Below are positions 1 to 11,439 of a stretch of 64,000 nt of DNA, piece after piece. The position numbers and the translations under genes are program-made. How positions within the stretch are numbered: position 1 is the first letter of the stretch; every line of letters starts with the position of its first letter. Below the pieces are notes generated by a model. The model searched no databases. It worked only from the letters and a program-made list of their open reading frames with translations, and was not told where the DNA came from. Source of the stretch: Branchipolynoe longqiensis (Eukaryota > Annelida > Polychaeta > Phyllodocida > Polynoidae); assembly GCA_030323885.1 (NCBI GenBank), contig CM059187.1, positions 139,038,415 to 139,102,414 on the forward strand, given 5' to 3'.

Positions 1-54
1 GGGCGACCTGGTAACTCACCGGCCAGCACCGGCCACCCGCCCGTCGGAGGAAAC

Positions 55-836
55 GTGGAAAACAGCGTGTGGATACAAGTAGTTAGAAGAGGTTATGAGG
101 TTACCAGAGGTTACAAGAGGTTGTTAATGGCCAGAGGTGGCCAGTGGTTACCAGAGGTTGTTAATGGCCAGAGGTTACCAGAGGTTGTTAATGGTCAAAG
201 GTTACCAGTGGTTGTTAATGGCCAAAGGTTACCAGTGGTTACCAGTGGTTGTTAATGGCCAGAGGTTACCAGTGGTTACCACAGGTTACCAGAGGTTATT
301 AATGGCCAAAGGTTACCAGAGGTTGTTAATGGCCAGAGCTTACCAGAGGTGGTTAATGGCCAAAGGTTACCAGAGGTTACCAGAGGTTGTTAATGGCCAG
401 AGGTTACCAGAGGTTGTTAATGGCCAAAGGTTACCACAGGTGGTTAATGGCCAAAGGTTACCAGAGGTTGTTAATGGCCAAAGGTTACCAGTAGTTACCA
501 GAGGTTGTTAATGGTTACCAGAGGTTGTTAATGGCCAGAGGTTACCAGTGGTTACCAGAGGTTACCAGAGGTTTTTAATGGAGAGATTACCTGTGGTTAC
601 CACAGGTTACCAGAGATTGTTAATGGCCAAAGGTTACCAGTAGTTACCAGAGGTTGTTAATGGCCAGAGGTTACCAGTGGTTACCAGAGGTTTTTAATGG
701 GCATAGCTTACCAGTGGTTACCACAGGTTACCAGAGGTTTTTAATGGACAGAGGTTACCAGTGGTTACCACAGTTTACCAGTGGTTACCAGAGATTGTTA
801 ATGGCCAGGTTACCAGTGGTTACCACATGTTACTAG
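55..836. repeat. 27-bp minisatellite, left part
   Basis: Degenerate tandem copies built from GGTTACCAGAGG and TTGTTAATGGCCA. The commonest unit is 27 bp, with interspersed shorter GGTTACCAGT units. Frames stay open because the period is a multiple of three; these are not genes. Confidence 0.95.
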
Positions 837-1954
837 TAGGTACTCCAAAGTGATTTCTATTTTCAACAGGTCAGTATTACATCTTATATATCTGCACAGA
901 TCTTTTAAATTGGATCTCAATGATATAGAAATCATTTAGATCGATTGAATAGCTGCAAAGTTATGAGTGCTTAAAGATTGATTTTTTTGCCCCGATTTGT
1001 GCACATTTCCAAATTAGCCAAATCTTGGATTTTAGGGTCCCACCTGGAAGCTATTTTGCATATGATCAGTCCAATATTAAAGAATCTCATTCTCTATAGT
1101 ACAAATAAGAAGCTAAATTTTTTACAGACCATCACTTTTAGTATTCTTTCTGAAATTTCATGTCAAACTTGCTAAATTCCTTAATTTCCAGCAACCACCA
1201 ATAATAAATTCAGTAAAATATAGAAAAATAGCATAACTCCCATTCTAATTGTCCGATCACTGCACTCTTTATACCAAAATAACCAGAATTAAAAGCTCTA
1301 CATGATGACATCATTTTCTAACTGATCAGAGAAAGAAAGACAACATTCACTTTTAAGCATCGCGAGCTGACAATAGCCAAATTCTTGCAGCAGTCACTTC
1401 TCAGACCAAGCTTGATGCGCATGATATAAATCTCAACCAAATATTGTTCTGGTTAGGTAGAGGAAGACTTAAGCTTTCTGATGATATACTTTTCAAAACG
1501 ATCCTGATCAATTTTCAAGGAGGATTAATGTCTTAATGTTTTCACTCCTTCAGTTCAATCAAATTTCCCACTCAGAAACACTCATGCTTGACATGCTAAT
1601 GAAGCCTAGATTCTTCTCTATCTTTTATTGGTGGTTATTTTTAGCTCAGGTCAATGTACTCACCAAGCCATCAAGTTTAGGGAAGGGAGTAGCTCAGACT
1701 GGATGAAAACAAAATCGGCGAGCATGCTCAGAGCTGCCGATGGTACCCGCCAACAAGAGTCCATTGACTGTGATTTCTTTCATAATGATGATTAAAAATC
1801 AGACACCCTAAAAGGCAAAAGAACAAGCTTTAATTTGATATAATTTTTATTTCAAACCAAGCAGAATTAGTGGAGATTCAAGCCTTTTTAAGACAGTTAA
1901 AATAGGTCAAAATTCGCGCTGCGGACACCATATACGCCGACTTTGGAGTACCTA
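837..1954 (-). mobile_element. TIR element, 1.1 kb, 7-bp target duplication (copy 1)
   Basis: Ends TAGGTACTCCAAAG and CTTTGGAGTACCTA are inverted repeats, flanked by TTACTAG at 830-836 and 1,955-1,961. It shares its interior with 27,949-29,228 in the opposite orientation. A 65-codon frame (978-1,175) is conserved in both copies but has no recognisable function. No transposase is encoded, so it is non-autonomous. P-like and Dada elements make 7-8-bp duplications; the superfamily is not assigned. Confidence 0.88.
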
Positions 1955-2770
1955 TTACTAGTGGTGGTTAATGGTCAGAGGTTACCAGTGGTTACCACAG
2001 GTTACCAGTGGTGGTTAATGGCCAGAGGTTACCAGAGATTACCAGGGTACCAGAGGTTACCTGAGGTTGTTAATGGCCAGAGGTTACCAGAGGTTGTTAA
2101 TGGCCAGAGGTTACCAGTGGTTACCTTAGGTTGTTAATGGCCAGAGGTTACCAGGTTACCAGAGGTTGGTAATGGCCAGTGGTTACCAGAGGTTGTTAAT
2201 GGCCAGTGGTTACCAGGCTACCAGAGGTTGTTAATGGCCAGTGGTTACCATATTTTGTTCATGGTCAGAGGTTACCAGTCTACCAGAGGTTGTTAATGGT
2301 CAGAGGTTACCAGAGGTTGTTAATGGCCAGAGGTTACCAGAGGTTGTTAATGGTCAGGTTAACAGAGGTTGTTAATGGCCAGAGGTTACCATATTTTGTT
2401 CATGGTCAGAGGTTACCAGTCTACCAGAGGTTGTTAATGGTCAGGTTAACAGAGGTTGTTAATGGTCAGTGGTTACCATATTTTGTTCATGGTCAGAGGT
2501 TACCAGTCTACCAGAGGTTGTTAATGGTCAGAGGTTACCAGAGGTTGTTAATGGCCAGAGGTTACCAGAGGTTGTTAATGGTCAGGTTAACAGAGGTTGT
2601 TAATGGCCAGAGGTTACCAGTGGTTACCAAGGGTTACCTGCCGTTACTAAGGGTTACCAGCAGATACCAGTGGTTACCAGAGGTTGTTAATGGCCAGAGG
2701 TTACCAGTGGTTACCAAGGGATACCAACAGTTACCAGAGGTTACCAGTGGTTACTACATTACTAGTGGTT
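1955..2770. repeat. 27-bp minisatellite, right part
   Basis: Same unit as 55-836, with an additional variant containing CATATTTTGTTCATGGTCAG. The two parts form one array interrupted by a TIR element; the 7-bp TTACTAG duplication sits on each side. Confidence 0.95.
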
Positions 2771-2790
2771 CACATCTTCCAACAAATGGT

Positions 2791-3105
2791 ACCAGACAGG
2801 ATGGCTGAATGAGTTGAGCATCTGTCCCCCGTTTTGGGATTCGAACCCATGGCTTCAAACCCTGGTCGAGTCAAACCAATGTACTTAAAAATTGATACCT
2901 GTTGGTTCCTAGGCAGGCGCTCGGCATTATTAGGATAGGACAAGGACAGGTTGGCTCAATGTCAGGATAATGTGACTGAGTGGGATATTAGGTCATGCTG
3001 CTGATGGCCTGGTCTCCCTATGAGTGTGTATTGTCACAAGTCGGTACCCTGTCCTGATATGACCATAGATGTTGCCAGGATGTAAAACAACGAATAAAGC
3101 AACCC
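2791..3105 (+). mobile_element. SINE-A copy (tRNA-Leu-like head), complete
   Basis: Head to tail on this strand: ACAGGATGGCTGAATGAG (A-box region), TTCGAACCC (B box), the common body with AGGATAATGTGACTGAG, and a tail of AAAACAACGAATAAAGC. It starts at the edge of the minisatellite. Confidence 0.85.
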
Positions 3106-3384
3106 GTGAACACTTTCAAACCGGTGTTGGCAGGGAGAGTCTATCCCCCCCCCCCCCATGTTACACAGCCTTTTCCAGATGGCATGACTGACTCCAATGC
3201 GCCCCAGACAGTCAGCACCATTACATGACTAATGTATCCTCAGTGTGCAGGTCACGTGACTCCAGCTACCCAATGTTCATTTTACTGGTGCTTTAATAAG
3301 TGATATATAGAATGCCATCACTAGCCACTATTTATAGACTACTACATCGCAGTAAACTCGGGCCGGCTGATAAGCCCGACACAC

Positions 3385-3722
3385 GGTTTGTTTGTTTGTT
3401 TGTTGGAGTTTTAAATCCTGGCAACATCTAAGGTCATATCAGGATGGGCACCGACTTGTGACAGTGCACACTTGTGGCAATTTCATAATGCTGCCCCACT
3501 GGGAGACCAGGCCACCACCACCATAACCTGATATCCCACTCAGTCACATTATCCTGACACTTGAGCCAACCAGTCCTTGCCCTATCCTATTAATGCTGAG
3601 CGCCTGCCTAGGAAGTGACAAGTATAAATTTGGTAAGTCATTGGTTTGACTCGATGGGGAACCGAACTCCGGATCTCCCGCACATGAGGCCCGAGTTCAT
3701 CCGATTCGGCCAAATCCCGAAT
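3385..3722 (-). mobile_element. SINE-B copy, complete
   Basis: Starts with a (TTTG)n tail and GTTGGAGTTTTAAATCCTGG, and ends in the second head type (TCCGATTCGGCCAAATCC on this strand). Confidence 0.85.
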
Positions 3723-3870
3723 GATCCCCGACAAATGGAAGCGGTGATAATATTAGTGGTCAGGCTGTATTGATTTGTATCCCTTTGAGCGATTCTTGAT
3801 GGTTTCCACCAGAGAATGAGGACACAATGGGGGTTCGGCGGCTAAAAGCCTCACAGTGACTTACTCTCCT

Positions 3871-4170
3871 CGTTTTGGTAGATTGTGGGATTCGAGCCCA
3901 CGGGTTCGAACCCTGCTCCAGTCAAACCAATGACTTAAAAATGTATACTTGTCGCTTCCTAGCCAGGCGCTTGGCATTATTAGGATAGGACAGGGACTGG
4001 TTTGCTCAGTGTCGGGATAATGTGAGTGAGTGGAACATGGTGCTGGCGGCTTAGTCTCCCAGTGGGACAGCACTATAAACTCACCATGAGTGCGCACTGT
4101 CACAAGTCGGTACCCGTCCTGATTTGACCTTAGATGTTGCCAGGACATAAAACTCCCAAGCAACAAACCA
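3871..4170 (+). mobile_element. SINE-A copy, 5'-truncated in the head, 12-bp duplication
   Basis: Flanked by ACTTACTCTCCT at 3,859-3,870 and 4,171-4,182. The head begins inside the tRNA-like part, so the duplication shows truncation happened at insertion. Confidence 0.9.
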
Positions 4171-4429
4171 ACTTACTCTCCTGGCTCAATGAATGAATAC
4201 TGTAGACGCCATGTATTGACAGGGTGGTAATAGTGGTAGGGTGAGGCTGGGGATGCAGTGGGTACGTCAAGGAATGGATTCTGAATTGTATTTGTTCTGA
4301 CAGCTGATATATTGAGTACGTGGTGGTCAGCTGGGGACGGTCGGGTAAAGGCGTCATGGTTGCTAGGTAGCAGTTGGCTGTTCTCCAGGGTGGTAATTGG
4401 ACGGTGGAGTGTGGTATGCAGCAGCTTGC

Positions 4430-4637
4430 TTCTTTGTTGGCGTTTTATATCCTTGCAACATCTACGGTCATATCAGGATTGGTACGCACTTCTGACTGTT
4501 CGCACTCATGATGACTTTATAGTGCTGCTCCACTGGGAAACCAGGCCACCAGCACCATGACCCAATTTCCCTCTCAGTCATAATTTCCTGACATTGAGCT
4601 GTCCTGGCAAAATCTAAGGTCATATCAGGACGGGCAG
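4430..4637 (-). mobile_element. SINE 3' fragments, two joined pieces
   Basis: A tail-to-mid-body piece (4,430-4,600) is followed directly by a second tail piece starting GTCCTGGCAAAATCTAAGG (4,601-4,637). Confidence 0.75.
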
Positions 4638-4851
4638 GCAGTGTGGTGTTAGCAGCGGAGACGCGGCTTACCTAGACGCCCATTATCCCTGATGTGGGAT
4701 GCCCTCTTCCAATGAGGAGCTTTCGTTGCAATACCAGTTTGCATGACTCTTGTCATCAGATGGCGCACCATGCCGGTCCCATGTAATGCTGCATGTCGCA
4801 TGTTTCGCCATTTTCACTGTGTCGCCCATTAAATCAAACTGAAAGGTGCCC

Positions 4852-5228
4852 AGCCATTGAGTTTGCCGATATGCATTGGGCAAAACTTTTATTCAAAATT
4901 AATAGAAATACATAACAATTTGGCATAAACATGGATGCACACATGCAATATAATGATAAAATGAATATATTTAAGACAAAACTAGCCATAGTTAAGGATT
5001 TTGAGTTAAGAAACATACAATTCCACACAAACAAATGTGTACAGCCATTGAGTTTGCAGATACGCAAACAGTAAAACTTCGACTATATTCAAAATTAATT
5101 GAAATACATAACAATTTGACATAAACATGGATGATGCACATATGCAATATAATGATCTGATGAAAATATCTAAGACAAAACTAGCCATAGTTAAGCTAGG
5201 GAAACATACAAGTCCACACAAAACAATC
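4852..5228. repeat. Tandem duplication, about 190 bp twice
   Basis: Two AT-rich copies (4,852-5,042 and 5,043-5,228) start CAGCCATTGAGTTTGC and share ACATAACAATTTG and GACAAAACTAGCCATAGTTA. No gene is visible in either. Confidence 0.85.
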
Positions 5229-5500
5229 AGTCATTTACTACACTGGCTATGGCTCTAACAGGATAAAACTGCAATGCTGGATAAAAGATAAACATCTTAA
5301 TTTATTATATATATATATATTTAGTTGGTATTCTATGTTTCAAACAAGAGCTAAGATGAGCTGAAACTAGCTTGCTGCCAATGGACCAAAATACACACAG
5401 TTTTGCTTGGACTGGGAACGGGTGCTGCCACCAAGTGCATAGTGAGAGAAATGGCTCATGAAAGCTCCCCATTGTGTTCTGACTGTGATTATTTCAGGCT

Positions 5501-5824
5501 TGGTTGTTGGAGTTTTATGTCCGGGCAACATCTAAGGTCATATCAGGATGGGTACCAACTTGTGACAATGCGCACTTATGGAGACTTCATAGGGTTGCCC
5601 CGCTGGGAAATCAGGCTACCAGAACCATGCCCGATATCCCACTCAGTCACATTATCCTAACATTGAGCTAACCAGTCCTTGCCCGATCCTATTAATGCCG
5701 AACACCAGGCTAGGAAGCGACAATTATCAATTTTAAAAGTCATTGGTTTGACTCGACTGGGAACTGAACTCCAGATCTCCCTCACGTGAAGCCGGCGCTC
5801 TACCGACTCGGCCACCGCGTCCAG
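5501..5824 (-). mobile_element. SINE-B copy, complete
   Basis: Tail GGTTGTTGGAGTTTTATGTC, body, then head GCCGGCGCTCTACCGACTCG and GGCCACCGCGTCC. Confidence 0.88.
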
Positions 5825-6191
5825 TGATTGTCTCAGGACCAGCACCTACCTGTGTGTAGTCACAGTGTGAGTGCACCATGCGTGTATCACACCTGTCACA
5901 CCTCGTCACGTGGACAGGTCATCATCACATGCTGCCCCATGCTGTACACAATCAATACCATCACCGCCATTCACCCAACACCAGGCCCTGCCCACTCCTG
6001 CAGCTGTATACCACTACTGCGGGCACACGCCCGGTCCGCCCCCAGGACCTCAGTCGGGATCCACTGGAGGAGCGTCCGTCTCCAGTAGCAACCCCGAGTG
6101 CAGCAGGCGTGACCACAGCTGTCGGCGCCTGCTCACCGACCCGTGACAAACTCCCTTGTTTCCTGTTTCCGAAAATAAGCATTAAAAATGG

Positions 6192-6628
6192 TTGGTTGGT
6201 TGTTGGAGTTCTACGACCTGGCAACATCTCAGGTCAAATCAGGAGGGGTACCGACTTGTGGCAGTGCGCAATCATGGTTGGTTGTTTGCTTGTTGGAATT
6301 GTATGTCCTGGCAACATCTAAGGTTGTATCAGGACGGGTACCGACTTGTAGCAGTGCACACTCATGGCGACTTTATAGTGCTGCCCCACTGGGAGACCAA
6401 ACCACCAGCCCCATGACCTGATATCCCACTTATTCACATTATCCTGACACTGAGCCAACCAGTCCTTTCCCTATCCTAATAATGCTGACCGCCTGACTAG
6501 GAAGGGACAAGTATCAACTTTAAAGTTATTGGTTTGACTCGACGAGGGTTCGAACCCATGTATTCGAATCCCACGATCGACTAAAACGGGAGACGGATGC
6601 TTAACTCATTCGACAATCCCGTCTGGTT
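6192..6628 (-). mobile_element. SINE-A copy with duplicated 3' tail, 13-bp duplication
   Basis: Two tail blocks in tandem (6,192-6,272 and 6,273-6,340) precede one body and one type-A head. The whole is flanked by GCATTAAAAATGG (6,179-6,191) and GCATTAAATATGG (6,630-6,642). One flank pair around both tails implies the compound inserted as a unit. Confidence 0.85.
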
Positions 6629-6956
6629 GGCATTAAATATGGAAGTCATAAAAAAAGATAATGTTAAATAATAAATGCACCACAGTGGATCAAAGGTCCT
6701 CCTTCCAACTGCCTCTAGCAAAGTGGAAGAGCACAATAAAGACATATAGCCTACAGCCACAAGAACGCCATCACACATATTGTTTTCAATTATGCTATAT
6801 AATAAGTTAGTTTAATAAATACATATATCACATTCGCAAGCGATTAATTGAAATAATAATTAGGGCACATACATATATATCGAAAAGCAGTAGCGTCCCA
6901 TGCGGAATTAAGGGGATGCTCGCTCACATCCATCCATCCATCCACACCTGCCTTCA

Positions 6957-6985
6957 CACAAACACACACACACACACACACATCC
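6957..6985. repeat. (CA)n microsatellite
   Basis: About a dozen CA units inside AT-rich DNA that otherwise shows no gene (6,640-7,100). Confidence 0.9.
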
Positions 6986-7111
6986 ATCACTTATGCTGGG
7001 AGTGTGTGCACAGGTGCATTAACTGCGAGCTATAGGACCTAATAATAATCTGCTCCCATCCATTACCAGTAACATCCGGCCTGTACACATATCAACCAGC
7101 CTAGACAACAC

Positions 7112-7510
7112 ATCATCATCATCATCATGCTGTCGGTCGCGATGCAACAAAGACTGCTTTCATTACTTGACTGCCGCTCTCCATTTAGCTCTCTGCTGTG
7201 AGAGTGATGTCCATGAGTCGGTCTTAATGTCTCTCAGCTTCAGGTTTACATTTCATGAAAGCTGCCTGCAAAAGTGTTGAAGTGTTGCTGGCTTTTGCAA
7301 GTTACCAGCGGCACTCTCTCGGGGAGCAAATAGAGGTTTCACACTGGCAAGAACATGTCAAGACAGGCGCAAAACGATTTGTCCCTGCAGTGGCTGGTCG
7401 GGAGATGTTGGGAGTTCCATACATCAACCGCCCTTAATGCTGTCACAGTGACATGGTTTTCTGTTTAGGGTTTGCTCCCTTAGCCTTCGGTTCTGTCAAG
7501 AACCTGTACC
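7112..7510 (-). mobile_element. LINE 3' end fragment, copy 1
   Basis: Read on the minus strand, a LINE-type C-terminal motif (SWTSLS then WR-AVKQ-like) ends in a stop and a (GAT)n tail at the left edge. Same sequence as 48,474-48,906, but lacking about 45 bp in the middle. A 60-codon plus-strand frame (7,255-7,437) is only the antisense of it. Confidence 0.7.
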
Positions 7511-7559
7511 ACAAGGCAGTGGTTTACAACTCTGCAGGGCAGGGGCGTCAAACTCCCTG

Positions 7560-8110
7560 AGGTGTTGCAATACCTGCATACCCATAGACGACACAACTAC
7601 ACCAAGAACACACGATGTGAATGAGCCTGCCTTACCTGCTGCGCAGACAATACATGATGGCTGCTACTCCGCCAACTCGGGGCTGGTCCTGAGGGGGGAG
7701 AGTGGCTCTCGACGCTTTCTCTACGCTTGCACGCTCCCAGGGTAGTGTGGCCAGCCAGACCGCCCAACCACCCCCGCCAACAGCGCGCCACAAGCACCGC
7801 CTCACGCTGGGATCAGTCGCACTACGCGCGGCGCAGATCGCCCAGCCACTGCCGATAGGAGTAGTGATGCTAGCGCGCTGTCAGTCGGGCAGGGCAGCAG
7901 GCCGGGGCCGTGTGTGAAGCGCGGGCAGTGTACATGCACCGCGTTGTACGGAGATGAGGAATGCGGACAGGTGATGGCCTGCTTCAATGTGCCTGTGTGC
8001 GTATGGGTGTGTATGTATATGTGTATGAGTATGTGTACGAGTACGTGTACGCGTGCGTGTGCGTGTGCGTGTCCCGGCCGCACGTGGCTACGGTCCGCCT
8101 CGCGTGGGGA
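7560..8110. other. GC-rich stretch with no assigned gene
   Basis: Several short frames are open on both strands; none matches a family I recognise and none has paired splice sites in phase with a neighbour. Confidence 0.4.
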
Positions 8111-8130
8111 GACTCGCGCGAGTTGCCACG

Positions 8131-8143
8131 TGTGTGTGTGTGT

Positions 8144-8200
<57 letters not shown>
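8131..8200. repeat. (TG)n microsatellite
   Basis: About 35 TG units, with one TATG interruption. Confidence 0.95.
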
Positions 8201-8202
<2 letters not shown>

Positions 8203-8207
8203 TTACT

Positions 8208-8520
8208 GTGTGTGTATTGTACAGTATATGCATGTCACAGTGTACAGTGACAGTATGTGTGGCGCAGTGTATGTGTCACAGTGTGCATGTGGCAGTACGT
8301 ATATGACAGTATATGTATGAGTGGTGCAGTGCAGGTGCCACAGTGTGCATGTGACAGTATCTATGTGACAGTATGTAGGTCAATGTGGCAGTATTATGTC
8401 GCAATGGGCGTGTGATTATGATTATGAGTGTCACAGTGTGCATGTGACAGTATTATGTGACAGCATGTATGGTACAGTGTATGTGTCACAGTGTGCATGT
8501 GACAGTATTAAGTGTGACTG
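8208..8520. repeat. Degenerate 18-20-bp repeat
   Basis: Irregular copies of CACAGTGTGCATGTGACAGT, probably grown from the adjacent TG tract. Confidence 0.8.
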
Positions 8521-8749
8521 TGACTGTAGGTGTGACACCATGTCCCAGTGTGCCCAACTCCACGTACACCGTCCATGCCCATCCTCACACGGGCCAGCCT
8601 CCTCCTCCTGTCGTCTCCAGGTGTTGCCTGCCCGTCCCCCTGCTGCTGGTTCTCCGGTGACTGGCTGGAGACTCCCGCGGCCCCCTCGGCCGTCCACTTG
8701 GCCAGGATCCACCCGGGTTGAACTGCTCTATGCGTACGACGGAGGGGAG

Positions 8750-8947
8750 GCGGGTGGGGGGGGGGGGGAGGGAGGGAGGGGGATGGGGAGGAGGAGGGAG
8801 GTGGGTTACTTGGAAGCGCCAGGCGCCATCTCCAGCAGCAGCAGACTCTGGCGCCGGGCAGCCACAACCACATTGATTGAGTTCCATGGTTACCCCCGAT
8901 GTGTGTGTTGAGTGTGTTGGGGTGGGGTGGGGTGGGGTGGGGAGGGA
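8750..8947. repeat. G-rich low complexity and (GGGGT)n
   Basis: GGGAG-rich run at 8,755-8,802 and five GGGGT units at 8,918-8,942. The GC-rich interval between 8,530 and 8,880 is open on both strands but unassigned. Confidence 0.85.
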
Positions 8948-9105
8948 TTGGTTTACCTCGCTGTGTGTTGGTGTGTTTGTGGGAGGGGGTTGCAGTGTAG
9001 CGTCACCTACTACTACCGAAACGTGCCTACTACACATGAATAAGCTCTAATCTAATTAAGAGTCTGTATTCCTCAGTTCTTCGTTCAGAATTCCATATAC
9101 ATGTA

Positions 9106-9255
9106 CAGTAAAACCTCTCTAACGGACCACTCCCCTATATCGATCGCTTTATTTGGGTCCGAAACGATCGTCCACACAATACCATTGTAACGATAACAAC
9201 AAATGGACCATTTAAAATCGGTCCCATGGTCCGTCGATTTAGAGAGGTTTTACTG
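9106..9255. mobile_element. MITE with CAGTAAAACCTC ends, TA duplication
   Basis: 150 bp. Left CAGTAAAACCTCTCTAA, right reverse complement, TA on both sides. The ends and TA target resemble pogo/Tc1-mariner-type elements. A second copy lies at 22,670-22,860. Confidence 0.88.
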
Positions 9256-9307
9256 TATATATGTTTCATTTCTTAATTTGAAATGATCAATTGAGCACCC
9301 AACTTAA

Positions 9308-9759
9308 AGTTGCATAGTTCGATGATTTCGAGTTTCTGTCATTTTTTAAAGATAAATATATTAGGTTGATCATCATAATCTACCTTACTTTAACTTGATA
9401 TAACTTTTATTTTAAATGGCTAACCTTTGAGATACCTTTGAGAGTGCTATCGTGTTAAATTAATTTTGGCAAGAACGCCAAAACTTGTGACACCATAGGA
9501 TTCTGTAGTAACAGATTCTCTTAAATTGCATCAGTATTTCCTTCAATGTGGTGGCAAATGCTTAATAAGTGCACCAGCATCCAAGCTTAATGACTCTCTG
9601 AAAGTAGGTGTCCAAAGGGAGAGAATCATGAATTCACCGATTATATATGATGTCCCAAATCATTAGTCAATTCACCAATATGTCAGTTGGAGATATAGGA
9701 TCAATTCTAGGTCAGTGTTCTGATTTGGAGAAAAATATCTTTCATCAGACCATACAACT
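9308..9759 (-). mobile_element. TTAA-flanked MITE (GTTGCATAGTCC family)
   Basis: Ends AGTTGCATAGTTCGATG and its complement; TTAA at 9,304-9,307 and 9,760-9,763. About 110 bp longer than its relatives owing to unrelated sequence around 9,600-9,700. Confidence 0.85.
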
Positions 9760-9775
9760 TTAAACAATACTTAGT

Positions 9776-10088
9776 GGGGTGTTTACATCCTGGCAACATC
9801 TAAGGTCATATCAGAATGGGTACCGACTTGTGACAGTGCACACTTATGCTGACTGTATAGTGCTGCCCCACTGGGAAATCCGTCCACCAGCACCATGAAC
9901 CGATAATCGACTCAGTCACATTATCCTGATACTGAGCTAACCAGTCCTTGCCCTATCCTAATAATGCAGAGCGCCTGGCTACGAAGCAACAAGAATCAAT
10001 TTTTAAGTCATTGGTTTGACTCGACCAGGATTCGTACCCACGATCCTATGGTCTACCAACATGGGAGATGGCCGCTCTAACTCATTCA
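9776..10088 (-). mobile_element. SINE-A copy, first of an adjacent pair
   Basis: Body ends in a type-A head (CATTCAGCCATCCC) that runs straight into the tail of the next copy. Confidence 0.85.
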
Positions 10089-10428
10089 GCCATCCCAAGT
10101 TGGTTGGTTGGTTGGTGGGGTTTTTACATCCTGGCAACATCTAAGGTCATATCAGGATGGGTACCGACTTGTGACAGTGCACACTTATGGTGACTGTATA
10201 GTGCTGCCCCACCGGGAAATCCGTCCACCAGCACCATGACCTGATAATCCACTCAGTCACATTATCCTGATACTGAGCTAACCAGTCCTTGCCCTATCCT
10301 ATTAATGCCAAGCTAGGAAACGACACGTATCAATTTTATAAGTCATTGGGTTGACTCGACCAGGAAATAAACTGCCGATCTCCCACACGCGAGGCCTGTG
10401 CTCTACCGATTCGGCCACCGCTCCGTGT
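10089..10428 (-). mobile_element. SINE-B copy, second of an adjacent pair
   Basis: Tail TTGGTTGGTTGGTTGG touches the head of the copy at 9,776. Body nearly identical to it, but the head is type B (GCTCTACCGATTCGGCCACC). Confidence 0.85.
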
Positions 10429-10648
10429 CCCAGCTGTAAGAGATGCTGCTGTACATTTATTTATTCCCGCCCCCTTCGCTGTGGTTTACAGCCACCATGT
10501 CTATTCACAGAGCCGCTAGGTGGCCCGTGCCTTGATTGGCTGTTAGCACTGCGTATTTTTCACAACTCGAGCACCCAAGTCAGGGATCTGTTATCTGCGT
10601 GAACGTTCCGTGGGTAGTGCGGCTGCCAGGACCCTGGAGGAGAGGGTT

Positions 10649-10742
10649 TGGGTTGGTTGGTTGGTTGTTGGAGTTTTACGTCCTGGCAACATCTAAGGTC
10701 ATATTAGCATGGGTACCGGCTTGTAACAATGCACACATGGCA
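10649..10742 (-). mobile_element. SINE tail fragment
   Basis: Only the 3' quarter is present: (GGTT)n, CGTCCTGGCAACATCTAAGG, and about 45 further bases. Confidence 0.8.
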
Positions 10743-10950
10743 CTCTTCATTAATAAGATAGGGGCAGGCTGGCTTCAGGGTCCATACACATGTGAAGATA
10801 AGACATTCAACGCTATTTCAGCCCTTTACAAGGCTGTTTTTGAATGGAATTCAACACTATTTTTAATTCGATTTCAGGGGGGAAAACAACAATGGCGAAT
10901 GGCGATTCTAGACTAATTTAGATCAGTGGGGACAGTTTAATGGAATTCAA

Positions 10951-11017
10951 TTGTTTGTTTGTTGTTGTTTTACATCCTAGCAACATCTAAGGTCATATCA
11001 GGACGGGCACCGACTTG
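10951..11017 (-). mobile_element. SINE tail fragment with 14-bp duplication
   Basis: 67 bp, flanked by TTAATGGAATTCAA (10,937-10,950) and TTAATGGAAGTCAA (11,018-11,031), differing at one base. Confidence 0.88.
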
Positions 11018-11111
11018 TTAATGGAAGTCAAGGCTTTTCAAGACTAATTACCCAAAATAGATTAAATTCAAGGCTTTTCAAGGCCTTGAACGTGGGCAAA
11101 TGAAGTTCGAG

Positions 11112-11439
11112 AGGACCAGATGGGATGGCCGAATGAGTTAGCCGTCTTCCGTGTTGGTAGATCGTGGGTTCGAACCCTGGTCGAGTCAAACCAATGACTA
11201 AAAATTGATACTTGTTGCTTCCTAGCCTGGCACTTGGCATTATTAGAATAGGACAAGGATTGGTTGGCTCAGTGTAAGGATAATGTGACTGAGTGGGATA
11301 TCAGGTCATGGTGCTGGCAGCCTTGTCTTCCAGTGGGACAGCACTGTAAACTCACCATGAGTGCACACTGTCACAAGTCGGTACCCGTCCTAATATGTCC
11401 TTAGATGTTGCTAGGACGTAAAACAACAACAAACTAAAC
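11112..11439 (+). mobile_element. SINE-A copy, complete, 11-bp duplication
   Basis: Flanked by TGAAGTTCGAG (11,101-11,111) and TGAAGTTCAAG (11,440-11,450). Head GATGGGATGGCCGAATGAG, tail AAAACAACAACAAACTAAAC. Confidence 0.9.

Noticed and set aside
978..1175. 65-codon frame conserved in two copies of a TIR element
   Set aside because: Both copies are one repeat family, so similarity reflects common descent. No domain or start/stop selection is evident.
55..2808. Several 60-200-codon frames (VVNGQRLPE-type repeats)
   Set aside because: They follow the 27-bp minisatellite; a period divisible by three keeps frames open without selection.
5871..6146. Candidate last exon ending LLTDP with an ATTAAA signal after it
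   Set aside because: Three frames are open in this GC-rich patch, no upstream exon is visible, and the ATTAAA is the target duplication of a SINE.
7255..7437. 60-codon frame conserved at 48,661-48,843
   Set aside because: It is antisense to a LINE 3' end; the duplication is the element itself.
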